64,000 nucleotides of DNA from Anomaloglossus baeobatrachus. Taxonomy: Eukaryota; Chordata; Amphibia; Anura; Aromobatidae. The DNA lies in the NCBI RefSeq assembly GCF_048569485.1, contig NC_134360.1, positions 207,824,664 to 207,888,663 of the forward strand, written 5' to 3'. Made by a program: the position numbers and the translations under genes. Shown piece by piece: positions 36,744-47,825 of this stretch (positions are counted from its first letter, which is position 1; every line of letters begins with the position of its first letter). Under the pieces are notes generated by a model. It made no database searches, was not told where the DNA came from, and was given only the letters and a program-made list of their open reading frames with translations.

Positions 36744-38786
36744 GAGAATCCTAAAATCCCATGCACACGTTGAGTATTTTCTCCTTGCAGATTTGGTGCC
36801 GATTTAAATCTACAGCATGGCGATTTTCTGTGTTTTTGCTGTTGATTTCTCCCATACTACTCGTAATGTATGGGAAAAAAATCTGCTTCAAAAACACGTT
36901 TTCTCCACTCCACTACATTTCTCCTGCCGAGAGATGCAGAAACGGTGCACATTAAGTTTATACAACTTACAATGTGTAATATTATTGTACTTGTATGTCT
37001 TTTTGTTCTATTCATTTTTTTTCTCGCTTTGTATAAATAGATAAAATCTTTAAAAAAAATATATAAAATATCTGTTAAATCTGCATATGTGCACACGTAA
37101 AGTATTTGGTGCAGAATTGTATGCATCATTTGTTGGCAGGAAAAAGCAATGGCAAAAACTTGTGGTTTTCTCTGTGTTTGTGGTGCAGATTTTTCCCTAT
37201 GTCACTCTTTCTTTCCCTTTCTCCCTCTTTATTTCCCTCTGTCCCCCTTCTTTCCCTCTATCCCCCTTCTTTCGCTCTATCCCTTTTTGTTTCCCTCTGT
37301 CCCCCTTTCTTTCCCTCTGCCCCTTTTTCTTTCTTTCTTTCCCCCTTTCTTTCCCTCTGTCTTCCTTCCTTTCCCTCTATCCCTCTTTCTTTTCCTCTGT
37401 CCCTTTCTTTCCCTCTGTCCCCCTTTCTTTTCCTCTGCCCCTTTTTCTTTCTTTCCCCCTTTCTTTCCCCCTTTCTTTCCCTCTGCCCCTTTTTCTTTCT
37501 TTCTTTCCCTCTGTTGCCTTTTCTTTCCCTCTGTCCCCCTTGCTTTCCCTCTGCCCCTCTTTCTTTCCCTCTGTCCCTTTCTTTCTTTCCCTTCCCTTTC
37601 TTTCGCTCTATCCCTCTTTCTTTCCCTGTCCCCATTTAATTCTTTCCCTCTTTCTTTCCTTCCTTCTGTCCCTCTTTCTTTCTTTCTATCCATTCCCCCT
37701 TTCTTTCCCTCTGCCCCCCTTTCTTTCCCTCTGTCCCCCTTTCTTTCCCTCTATCCCTCTTTCTTTCCATCTCTCCCTCTTTCTTTCCCTCTGTTCCCCT
37801 CTTTCTTTCCCTCTCCCTCTGTCCCTTTCTTTCCCTTTGTCCCCCTTTCTTTTCCTCTGCCCCTTTTTCTTTCTTTCTTTCCCCCTTTCTTTCCCTTTCT
37901 TTCCCTCTGTCCGTCCCCCTTTCACCCTTTCTTTTCCTCTGCCCCTTTTTCTTTTTTTCTTTCTTTCTTTCCCTCTGTTGCCTTTTCTTTCCCTCTGCCC
38001 CTCTTTCTTTCCCTCTGTCCCTTTCTTTCTTTCCCTTCCCTTTCTTTTGCTCTATCCCTCTTTCTTTCCTTCTGTCCCCATTTCTTTCTTTCTTTCTTTC
38101 CCTTCCCTTTCTTTCGCTCTATCCCTCTTTTCTTTCTTTCCCTCTGTCCCCCTTTCTTTCTTTCTTTCTTTCCCTCTCCCTCTCTTTCCCTCTGTCCCCC
38201 TTTCTTTCCCTCTATCCCTCTTTCTTTCTTTCCCTGTCCCTCTCTTTCCCTCTGTCCCCCTTTCTTTCCCTCTGCCCCCCTTTCTTTCCCTCTATCCCTC
38301 TTTCCTTTTTTTCCTAACCCCCTTTCTTTCCCTCTGTCCCTTTCTTTCTTTCCCTCTCCATCTTTCTTTCCCTCTATCCCTCTTTCTTTCCGTCTCTCCC
38401 TCTTTCTTTCCCTCTGTTCCCCTCTTTCTTTCCCTCTCCCTCTGTCCCTCTTTCTTTCCCTATGTCTATTTGTTCTATTTTTTTCCTTCATTTTGTATAA
38501 ATAGATAAAACCTTTAAAAAAACAAACCATAAAATATGTGTTAAATCTGCATGCATAACTGCATATTTGCACATGTAAAGTATTTGGTGCAGAAATTTTA
38601 TGCACCATTTATGCAACTCTTGGCAAGAAAATGCAGCAGCAAAAACTTGTGGTTTTTTTTGTGCGTTTTTGATGCAGATTTTTCCCATTCCACGCTGAAA
38701 GAATTGGCATGCTGCAAATTTAATGCTGCACCAAATCTGCAAAAAAAAAATAAATCTCAATGTGTGCAGGAGACTTCAGGATTCTC
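36744..38786. mobile_element. TIR element expanded by a pyrimidine tract
   Basis: The left end 'gagaatcctaaaatcccatg' and the right end 'aggagacttcaggattctc' are inverted partners, continued by 'cacacgtt' and 'aatgtgtg'. Inside, a direct repeat of about 180-200 bp flanks a (CTTT/CCCT)-rich tract at 37196-38466: copy one at 37026-37205, copy two at 38493-38692, both running from 'tgtataaatagataaa' to 'gcagatttttccc'. The original element was probably a few hundred bp. Non-coding. Confidence 0.7.
37196..38466 (+). repeat. Pyrimidine-rich tract, 1.27 kb
   Basis: The + strand is almost entirely C and T, with recurring 'ccctctttctttccctctgt' and 'ccccctttctttccctctg' units of about 20 bp. Long open frames rich in Phe, Ser, Pro and Leu run on + in all frames, and rich in Lys, Glu, Arg and Gly on -. 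These follow from composition and are not genes. Confidence 0.95.
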
Positions 38787-39383
38787 ATTCACTTTCCTGT
38801 TATCTGGAAGCCCATCAGATCTTGTGACAAATCTAATAATGTATGATTATATGTATCCCATACAGTAAACTTAAAGGAGAAGAAAAAAAAAAGAACCGAG
38901 ATGGTAGAATCACTGTTATTTTCTGTCACTTCTCAAACAAACCCCCTAAAATATACCGTAAATAATAATAACAATTATCAGAGGAATAAAGAGGCATCAG
39001 AACGAATGATACAATCTATAGGTCACAAAAACAAATTAAGAAATAAACAATCCCTGATACAACTATATAGGAGGAGGAAAAATGGAAAGTGAAAAGTGAC
39101 CCACGAGGATTCTATGGCTCATATACATCGTGATGTGACTCTGCAGGACGAGATGTGGATTCTTGGATTTTGTATCAATATCCATATCACATCCAGCACT
39201 GGTAAATAATAATAATCACTGCATTTTGTGCAGGGGTCCACACATTACTTGTTTTATGTAACTTCTATAAAAGATGCCTTTCTCTTTAATAGTAAAAAAA
39301 AATAAAAAAATAAAAAAAATAAAAATGGATGCTGGGACTTGTAGTTCTACAATGACAGTCCTTGTCTGGTGCAGTGTTTGTGT
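38787..39383. other. No gene; isolated ZNF143/THAP11-like motif
   Basis: AT-rich sequence. At 39327-39345 the bases ggatgctgggacttgtagt resemble the known ZNF143/THAP11 promoter motif read in reverse. The same motif occurs in repeats, and no transcript start is visible, so function is not claimed. Confidence 0.35.
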
Positions 39384-42300
39384 CTCCCTGTCAGGATGGT
39401 TATCTCTCTCTCTGCATCTGTCCCTCTTTATTTTCTTCTCTGTCTTTCCCTCATGGCCTTGTTCTTTCCCGCTGTTCTTCCTTCTTCCCCTGTGTCCATC
39501 AGTCTCTCTTTATTTCTCTCAGTCACTCTTTCTTTCCCTCTGTTCTGTCCCTCTTTCTTTCCCTCTCTCCATCAGTTCCTCTTTCTTTCCCTCTCCCCTT
39601 CTTTTTTCCCTGTTGTTTCCTTCTTTCTTTCCCTCTCTTCCCCTTTTCTTTCTCTCTTCCCCCTTTCTCTCTGTCCCCCTTTCTTTCCATCGGTCCCGAT
39701 ATCTTTCCCTCTGTCCACCTTTCGTTCCCTCTGTCTCTCTCTCTCTCTTTCCCTCATCTTTCCCTTTCTTTCTTTGCCTCATTCTTTCTATCTGTCTTCC
39801 TTTATTACCATCTGTCACTCTTTCCATTTGTTCCCCTTTCCCTCTTTCTTTTTACTGTCCTTATTTCTTTCCCTCTCTCCCTTTTTTTTTTCTCTCTCCC
39901 TCTTTCTTTCCCTGTGTCCTCCTTTCCCTCTGTCCCTTTCTTTCCATCTCTTTCCTTCTGTGCCTCTTTATTTCGTTCCATCTTTCCCCCTTTCTTTCCC
40001 TCTGTCCCTCTTTGTTTTTGACTGTCCTTCATTCTATTCCTCTCTCCCCCTTTCTTTCCCTCTTCTTTCCCTTTGTCCTTCTTTCTCTCTAATCCCCTTT
40101 CTTTCTCTGTTCCCCTTTCTTTCCCTCTGTCCCCCTTTTTTTCCCTCTGTACTCCTTTCTTTCTCTCTATCTTTCCTCACTCCCTCTTTCTTTCCCTTTC
40201 TCTCTCTACCTCTTTCCTTCCTTCTGTCCCTCTTTCCTTTTGTGCCTCTTTCTTTCTATCTGTCCTCCTTTATTACCATCTGTCCGTCTTTCTTTCCCTG
40301 TCCCTCTTTCTTTCCATCTGTCCCCATTTCCCTCTTTCTTTTCCTCTCTCCCTCTTTCTTTCCCTGACTCCTCCTTTCCCTCGTCCCCCTCTTTCCCTCT
40401 GACACCTGTTCTTTCCCTCTTTCTTTCCCTCTATTTCCTTCTGTGCCTCTTTCCTTCCATCTATCCCCCTTTCTTTCCCTCTTTCTTTTTGACTATCCTT
40501 CTTTCTTTTCCTCTTACACCCTTTCTTTCCCTCTCTCCTTCTTTTCCTGTCATTCTTTCTTTCCCTCTGTCTTTCCCTCTCTCCATCTTTCTTGCCTTCT
40601 GTCCTCCATTTCTTTGCCTGTTCCCCTTTTTTCCTTCTGTTCCACTTTCTTTCCCTCTGTCCCCTTTTCTTTCCCTCTCTCCCTTTCTTTCCCTCTGTTC
40701 CCCTTTTGTTCCGTTCCCCTTCTTTTCCTCTGTTCCCTTCTTTCCCTCCTTTCTTTCGCTCCCTTACTTTCACTCTGTCCCTCTTCCTTTCCCTCTGTCC
40801 CTCTTTCTTTCCCTAAGCCCCCCTTTCTTTTGCTGTCCCTCTTTCTTTCTTTATGACCCCCTTTCTTTATCTCTCTCCCTTTCTTTCTCTCACCTTCTTT
40901 CTTTCCTTCTATCCCCCTTTACTTGACTCTCTCCCTCTTTCTTTTCTTCTGTCCCCCTTTCTTTACCTCTCTCCCTCTTTTCTTCCCTCATCCCCCTTTC
41001 TTTTTCTCTCCCTCTTTCTTTCCTTCTGTCCCCCTTTCTTTGCCTCTCTACCTCTTTATTTCCCTCTGTCACCTTCTTTCTCTCTCTCCCTTTCTTTCCT
41101 TCTGTTCTTTCTCTTTTCTTCTTTCGCTCCTTCTGTTCCCCGTTCTTTCCCTCTCATCCTCTTTCTTTCTTTCCCACTGTCTCTCTTTCCTTCTGTCCCC
41201 CTTTCTTTGCCTCTCTACCTCTTTATTTCCCTGTCTCCTTCTTTCTCTCTCTCCCTTTCTTTCCTTCTGTTCTTTCTCTTTTCTTCTTTCGCTCCTTCTG
41301 TTCCCCGTTCTTTCCCTCTCATCCTCTTTCTTTCTTTCCCACTGTCTCTCTTTCCTTCTGTCCCCCTTTCTTTGCCTCTCTACCTCTTTATTTCCGTCTC
41401 CTTCTTTCTCTCTCTCAATTTCTTTCCTTCTGTTCTTTCTCTTTTCTTCTTTCGCTCCTTCTGTTCCCCGTTCTTTCCCTCTCATCCTCTTTCTTTCTTT
41501 CCCACTGTCTCTCTTTCCTTCTGTCCCTCTTTCTTTTCCTCTGTTCTTTTTTCCCTCTGTCCCCCGTTCTTTCTCTCTCCCTCTTTCTTTCCCACTGTCT
41601 CTCTTTCCCTCTTACCGTCTTTCTTTTCCTCTGTTCTCCTTTCCCTGTCCCCCGTTCTTTCCCTCTCTCCTTCTATCTTTCCCTCTGTTCTTTCTTTCTG
41701 TCCCCATTTCTTTCCCTCTCCCCTTCTTTATGTCCCTCTTTCTCTCTGTTCTTCTTTGTTTCCCTCTTTCTTTCCCTCCTTTTTCTTTATTTCTTTGCGT
41801 CCCCCTTTCTTTCCCTCTCTCCCTCTTTCTGTCCCTCTTTCTTTCCCTCTGTTCTTCTTTCTTTCTGTCCCCCTTTCTTTCCCTCTCTCCTTTCTGTCCC
41901 TCTTTCTCTGTTCTTCTTTCTTTCCTTCTGTCCCTCTTTCTTTCCCTCCTTCTTTCTTTCTTTCCTTCTGTCCCTCTTTCTTTCCCTCTCCCTCTTTCTG
42001 TCCCTCTTTCTTTCCCTCTGTTCTTCTTTCTTTCTGTCCCCCTTTCTTTCGTTCTCTCCTTTCTGTCCCTCTTTCTCTGTTCTTCTTTCTTTCCTTCTGT
42101 CCCTCTTTCTTTCCCTCCTTCTTTCTTTCTTTCCTTCTGTCCCTCTTTCTTTCCCTCTCCCTCTTTCTGTCCCTCTTTCTTTCTCTCTGTTCTTCTTTCT
42201 TTCCTTCTGTCCCCCTTTCTTTCCCTCTCTCCCTCTTTCTGTCCCTCTTTCTCTTTGTTTTTCTTTCTTTCCTTCTTTCCCTCCTTCTTTCTTTCCTTGT

Positions 42301-43397
42301 GTCCCTCTTTCTTTCCCTCTGTTCTTCTTTCCCTCCTTCTTTCTTTATTTCCCTTTCTCCCTCTTCCTTTCCCTCTCCCTCGTTCTGTCCCTCTTTCTTT
42401 CCCTCTGTTCTTCTTTCTTTCCTTCTTTCCCTCCTTCTTTCTTTATTTCCCTCTGTTCTTCTTTCTTTCCCTCTCTCCCTCTTTCTGTCCCTCTTTCCCT
42501 CTGTCCCTCTTTCTTTCCCTCTCTCCCTCTTTCTGTCCCTCTTTATTTCCCTCTGTTCTTCTTTCTTTCCTTCTGTCCCTCTTTCTTTACCTCTGTTCTT
42601 TCTTTTCTTCTGTCCCCCTTTCTCCCTCTTTCTTTCCCTCTATCCCTCTTTCTTTCCCTCTGTTCTTTCTTTCCTTCTGTCCCCCTTTCTTTCCCTCTCT
42701 CCCTCTTTCTTTCCCTCTGTCCCCCTTTCTTTCCCTCTCTCCTTTCTTTTCCTCTCTCCTTCTTTCTTTCCCTCTGTTCTTTTCTTTGCCTCTCTCCCTC
42801 TTTCTTTCCCTTTGTCCCCCTTTCTTTCCCTCTCTCCTTCTTTCTTTCCCTCTCTCCTTCTTTCTTTCCCTCTGTTCTTCTTTCTTTGCCTCTCTCCCTC
42901 TTTCTTTCCCTCTGTCCCCCTTTCTTTCCCTCTCTCCTTCTTTCTTTCCCTCTCGCCTTCTTTCTTTCCCTCTATTCTTCTCTTTTCCTCTGTCCCCTTC
43001 CCTCTCTCCCTCTTTCTTTCCCTCTCTCCCTCTTTCTTTCCCTCTGTCCTTCTTTCTTTCCCTCTATTCTTCTCCTTCCTTCTGTTCTTCTTTCTTTCCT
43101 TCTGTCCCCCTTTCTTTCCCTCTCTCCCTCTTTCTTTCCTTCTGTTCTTCTTTCTTTCCCTCTGTCCCCCTTTCTTTCCCTCTCTCCCTCTTTCTTTCCT
43201 TCTGTTCTTCTTTCTTTCCCTCTCTCCCTCTTTCTTTCCTTCTGTCCCCCTTTCTTTCCCTCTCTCCCTCTTTCTTTCCCTCTCTCCCTCTTTCTTTCCC
43301 TCTATTCTTCTCTTTCCTTCTGTTCTTTCTTTCCCTCTGTTCTTCTTTCTTTCCCTCTCTCCCTCTTTCTTTCCCTCTGTCCCTCTCTCCCTCCCCC
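39384..43397 (+). repeat. Pyrimidine-rich tract, 4 kb
   Basis: Four kilobases of nearly pure C/T on the + strand, built on 'ccctctttctttccctct' units with many length variants. A longer unit of about 165 bp containing 'ctttcgctccttctg' is tandemly triplicated at about 41035-41530. The right part (42600-43390) is the most regular. A 914-residue + strand open frame and long - strand frames are products of composition. Confidence 0.96.
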
Positions 43398-44044
43398 CAG
43401 CTTTTCCTCCCTCCTCCCTGGACAGTTCTGTTGCATTGTGGGGGGTAGTGTCTCTTCTTGGAACAGCGGCTCTCATAATCGGGCCGGGTGAACAGTTTCA
43501 AGTCTCCCCTCGGAAAACAGCCAATCAGAACATTGTGAACTGCAGACAATTTAAAGAGACAGGAAGCCCCAACTCGCTTTACTTAAAGGGACAGTAGCAC
43601 CTACTAAGAGAAGAGTTGGGGGAAGGAAAGAAATGCAATACGATTAAGGGGGGAGGGAGCACGGAGGTCTTAGTAACCCCTAGAGGAAGATCTGCGCTTT
43701 AGTCAATAATTAGGACAAATAATATATGTGCTTCTGTGTGAATCCCAGATTAGAGGCTGTGTGATCTGTGTGCATGTACAGGGCTGCCAGACACAAGTCA
43801 CTGTCTAATCAGGCATTTGCCATAAGTGTCCTGCATTATTAGATCAGTGGGTTAACCCTTTGTCATCCAGTGCATTACACATATGCAAAATATATGTTCT
43901 TTATAATTACATTACAATATTTGAATATTTCTTGCACATTAGCGATGTATCGTTATGCAAATATTCCATCCAAATCCATCCATATACCCTATATATAGAT
44001 AGATTGTACTGTTAATGATTGTTGTACGTATACCCTCTTTCATT
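43398..44044. other. Unassigned sequence with a CCAAT motif
   Basis: After the pyrimidine tract comes 'cagccaatcagaac' at about 43509, a good CCAAT-box match, and 'gcattgtggggggtagt' at about 43433. No TATA box, donor site or coding exon follows that I can recognise, so a promoter is only a possibility. The rest is AT-rich. Confidence 0.3.
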
Positions 44045-44112
44045 TGTAAAGCGCCATGGAATAAATGGCGCTATAATAATAATAAATAATAATGATAATA
44101 ATAGGATCTGCA
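44045..44112 (+). mobile_element. 3' tail of an L2/CR1-like LINE
   Basis: 'tgtaaagcgccatggaataa' followed by 'atggcgctataataataata' is the same tail as the minus-strand LINE at 9540-10270. Only the last 70 bp are present, so this is a heavily 5'-truncated insertion. Confidence 0.7.
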
Positions 44113-44422
44113 GGGGCTACCAAGCCAGACAAAATGCATCATGACTATATTAATATCAGTCTTTATGCCCAATGGGTGTCATTTACTGACAAATTCAAGC
44201 CCATACATGCAAAATAGTGCATTTTGGTATAAGGGCCAGTTGGCACACTACATGTGTGGTACCTATAGAAAAAATGCAAAAGGAAAAGAAGCGATTTAAT
44301 ACGGTGACTCTAATAATAAATGACACCAGGGGGTCCATCTATAGTGGATGCAGTCACAAATATGGTCCTGGACCCTGGGGATCCATAGGAAAAAAAACAA
44401 AACAGAATTATTATAACAGAAT

Positions 44423-44424
44423 AT

Positions 44425-44463
<39 letters not shown>

Positions 44464-44476
44464 TATTATTATTATT
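44423..44476 (+). repeat. (AAT)n microsatellite
   Basis: A run of AAT/ATT triplets between unassigned sequence and the left end of the TIR element at 44477. Bases 44113-44422 hold nothing I recognise. Confidence 0.85.
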
Positions 44477-44835
44477 AAAGGGGTTGTTCACCAAATGGAC
44501 AACCCATTTTCAAATGAAGAAGTCTTCATTGTAAAATAAAAATAACAGATATTTAGCTGGTTATGTGATGCAACGTGAGCCCTGCAGCCAATCAGTTGCC
44601 GCAGTTGAGCTGCTGCACTCTGACCCCCTAGGAGGAATGGCAGACAAACAGAAAAGAGAGTGCAGCAGCTTAATAGTGGCCACTGATTGACTGCAGGATT
44701 CACAAGGCATAACAATGCTATGTGAACCCCGGCCAACACCGCTTGAACAGTGCCGACATGGGAGATGACTATTTTTATTTTAAGAGAGGGGGGCTAAATT
44801 AAAAAGCAGTCATCAAGGTAGGGAGCAACACCTTT
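44477..44835. mobile_element. Short TIR DNA element (AAAGGGGTTGTTC ends)
   Basis: The left end 'aaaggggttgttcacc' faces 'gggagcaacacctt' at the right. It directly abuts the next element, which starts with the same AAAGGGG. Non-coding. Confidence 0.65.
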
Positions 44836-45482
44836 AAAGGGGTTGTCCGAGACTTTAACATTGATGATGGGGCGGCACGGTGGCTCAGTGGTTAGCACTG
44901 CAGTCTTGCAGCACTGGGGTCCTGGATCAAATCCCACCAAGGACACCATCTGCAAGGAGTTTGTATGTTCTCCCCATGTTTGCGTGGGTTTCCTCCGGGT
45001 TCTCCGGTTTCCTCCCACACTCCAAAAACATACAGATAGGTACTTTAGATTGTGAGCCCCAATGGGGACAGCGTTCCTGATGTATGTAAAGCGCTGCGGA
45101 ATATGTTAGCGCTATATAAAAATAAAGATTTGATTTGATTTTTTTTATTTGATTACATCCTCAGGATAGGTCATCAATGTCTGATTGATGGGGCTGCGAC
45201 ATTCGGCAGCCCAGTTGTTCGGCTGTTCCCGATGCCGCTGGTCGCAACCACTCAGTTGCTAAGTTGCACAGCTCAGTCTACGGAATAACGACCATGGCCG
45301 GGTACTGCGCATCCGCCCCCCTATGTTAATCAATAGGGGCAAATATGTTGACAGAACTATGGCTGGCGGAACCGGGAACAACTGATCGGTGAGGGCGCCA
45401 GTTGTCGCACCCCCATCGATCAGCCATTGATGACCAATCCCGAGGATAACATATCAATTTTAAAGTTTTGGACAACCCCTTT
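44836..45482. mobile_element. Short TIR DNA element interrupted by a SINE
   Basis: The left end 'aaaggggttgtccgagactt' faces 'ggacaacccctt' at 45471-45482. The left inner part 'taacattgatga' is continued after the SINE by 'catcctcaggataggtcatc', which restores the usual palindromic interior of this family ('gataggtcatcaatgt' facing 'acattgatga'). It is older than the SINE it contains. Confidence 0.75.
44870..45150 (+). mobile_element. tRNA-derived SINE (V-SINE-like)
   Basis: The head 'gggcggcacggtggctcagt' contains an A box (TGGCTCAGTGG, about 44880) and a B box-like 'ggtcctggatcaaatccc' (about 44919), the internal RNA polymerase III promoter of a tRNA-derived SINE. A central domain follows ('tgtatgttctccccatgttt', 'gcgtgggtttcctccgggtt') that is shared among vertebrate V-SINE/DANA-type elements. 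The tail 'tgtaaagcgctgcggaatat' + 'gttagcgctatataaa' resembles the local LINE tail, then a 'gatttgatttgatt' repeat. It looks full length. TTGAT on both sides may be the target duplication. Confidence 0.85.
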
Positions 45483-46105
45483 AAGGACCTGTTTGAGATT
45501 TTGCATTAGGGCCTATGCCATTACATCACACCTACAGTTATCATCTCTCAGTTACATCACATATTGATACATGTTCTTCACTGTGATACAATTATGGTTT
45601 GTTTATAAATAAGAGACTTCCTGGATAAAGTTCATTCTGGAATGTTGTGTGTTTGTACCCAAAACACCGTGTATTCACCACATATGACCCATGAGAGCAG
45701 TTTATACAAGAATTTTATGAACATCAAAAGTGGAGCAGGTGCCTATTTTAGGCAAATTCCCACTTACACTTGTTTCAGGCTCCGTGGCACAGTCTGTGAC
45801 TCAGGCCTCATTCACACAACAGTGCGTGTTCTGTGTTGAAAACTTTTGAAAATTATAAAAACCTTGACACGTTGCCTAAATTTTCCGTACATAAATTAAC
45901 CTTGCGGATTTTAAAAGTTGCAGCAAGTCGATTCTTTTGTTTATCGCGGTCTTCGCTCTTGCAATGTACAAGCTGAAAAATCCGCAACAAAGTCCGCATG
46001 TAAAAGGTGAGAATTTTGATGCGGAAAATAATATACGCTAACAATGGGGCTATACAGCACCTAGGATACTTTGAAAAGCAAGAGTTATTTGTGCCTTGCT
46101 TGACG
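45483..46105. other. No gene; degraded repeat sequence
   Basis: Contains 'ggcctcattcacacaacag' near 45804, a one-sided element end of the CACAC type, with no partner found. Nothing else is assignable. Confidence 0.35.
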
Positions 46106-46109
46106 CAGT

Positions 46110-46972
46110 TGTGGCGCCCCTGAGGCTCTGGTCGCCACAGGGTACTGCACTTCAGTTAAGGTGCGGTGTCCATCTCAGGTAAGGGGTGGTGGGGGGGATT
46201 AATCATTGGTGTTCCACATTCACACATTACATACAGTTTAGACACAGGGTGGGGTGTCTCAGGGTAGGCAGGGGGGTGGCCATCACGATTTATGGGACTT
46301 CCCCGGTCACTGAAGGCGGCAACTTGGGGGGCTGGTTCCACTTGGGGGTAGAAATAGGCGCAACACACTCACATCAAAGACAGACCAGTCGGGACCATAG
46401 TTCTGACAAGACACTTCTGGAACTATTGGACTTTACGAGGTCCGGGGATTGAGCGGGAGCTCAGCCCGGGTACCTAACTGCTGAGGGGGACATTCTCGCT
46501 CTCTTCAAACACCGGTGGTGACCCCTTACTTGCTTGGGTTTGACCGGAGCCCATAATGGCAGTGACCAGTGTGAGCGGGCTGGCAGCTCAAGTTGTGAGT
46601 AAAAGACACCTTGAACCCGCAGAGATTGTGTTGGCTCGTCCTTACCGGCGCCGCCGCCCAACACTTAGGCCCAACGGCCATTATAACCCTCATCATCCAC
46701 CCAAAGCCCGCACCGCCTGTGGGGAGTGACACCATCCCGGCTGCCATAACACCTGCCCTGGCAAGGAACCCTGCAGCGGCAGCTACTCCCTGGCCGCGTA
46801 CCACAGGCAGGTGGCCTCACGACAAGCTTTCCCCAACACCCCGCTTTCCCCTCCGTTTACTGCACGCCTCGTGGCAACGGAACCGGGCAAGGCCACCCCG
46901 TGACAATGCCTGACCTGACCTGAAATGGCCCGGCAATGAGTAGGATAACCACCTGCCCCGTCGGATGCTGCA
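46110..46972 (+). mobile_element. Solo LTR (family 1, copy 2)
   Basis: It starts TGTGGCGCCCCTGAGG and ends GGATGCTGCA, with CAGT on both sides (46106-46109 and 46973-46976). Order and sequence match the solo LTR at 8102-8990 ('ggtcgccacagggtactgca', 'ggggggtggccatca', 'cggtcactgaagg'). No internal genes remain. Confidence 0.85.
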
Positions 46973-47222
46973 CAGTTGCGATAACCTAGGTGTCAGAATG
47001 CGACACCGTTCACTTGTAGTGCGCTGTAATGTTGCCGCTGCACATAGCGATCTTTGGCCGTTAGATCTGTGTTTTGGCCAAAGTCGCTGTGTAGTAATTC
47101 TATACTTATGGTAAATAGTGATGAGTGAACTGTTTCATGCTCGGGTGCTCGGTACTCATTTACTGAGTACAATGGAAGTCAATGGGGAATGCAAGCATTT
47201 TTCAGGAATATTTCCCAGTAAT

Positions 47223-47523
47223 CATCCGTTAGAACGGATCCTGCTGAGATCTGTTGGCAAAATAATTTCTGACAGATCCGTTGGAGACTATGGAGAACGG
47301 ATCCGTTAACAGATTGCTATTTATATTCCAATTGAAGCGGATCCTGTAAGAAAAAAATGGATCCACTACAAATGCAAGAATAACCGATGGCTGTATAGCA
47401 ATCCGTTAGCGGATCCGTTCTCCATAGATTCCAATGCTAAATATTGTTTTAGAGCAGTCAATAAAGTTGAGTTTGCAAAACTTTTTTGCCAACGGATCTC
47501 TGCAGGATCCATTCTAATGGATG
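47223..47523. mobile_element. Short palindromic DNA element (CATCCGTTAGAACGGATCC ends)
   Basis: The left end CATCCGTTAGAACGGATCC faces 'ggatccattctaatggatg' on the right. 'aacggatcc' and 'ggatccgtt' motifs repeat through the interior in both orientations. Bases 46977-47222 are unassigned. Non-coding. Confidence 0.75.
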
Positions 47524-47644
47524 ACTACAGGACATGGGATCCTGCTAGTTTCATTTCTCTTTTTTTGCAACAAAAGGGGTATTCCTATCATATAAAGTAT
47601 TGCCATATTTTGATTGGTGAGGGTCAAACGTCCGGGACACTCAA

Positions 47645-47825
47645 TGACGTAACTTGAAGCTTAGAGGCCCCAATACAAAAAGATCCAACAAGGCCACCAA
47701 TTATTGCAAGTCTTTAATAGCATTGGTCTATTCATATAGTCCAAAGGCACTTTTGGGGTCCCCTTGGCTCCAGGACCCGGATGCGATTGCAACCCCTGCC
47801 CCTATTGTAGTTACGCCTACCGATC
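47645..47825 (+). repeat. Interspersed repeat fragment, related to 1105-1275
   Basis: It runs from 'gtaacttgaagcttagagg' to 'tgtagttacgcctacc', whose GTAACT/AGTTAC ends face each other. The copy at 1105-1275 shares the internal order of motifs. A short TIR element is the likely source. Confidence 0.55.

Noticed and set aside
37087-43597. Plus-strand frames of 473 and 914 residues rich in Phe/Ser/Pro/Leu
   Set aside because: A tract of only C and T cannot contain stop codons, so open frames are automatic. Parallel frames are open on the same strand.
44870-44940. A functional tRNA gene
   Set aside because: The A and B boxes belong to the head of a SINE. The sequence continues into the SINE body and does not fold as a complete tRNA.
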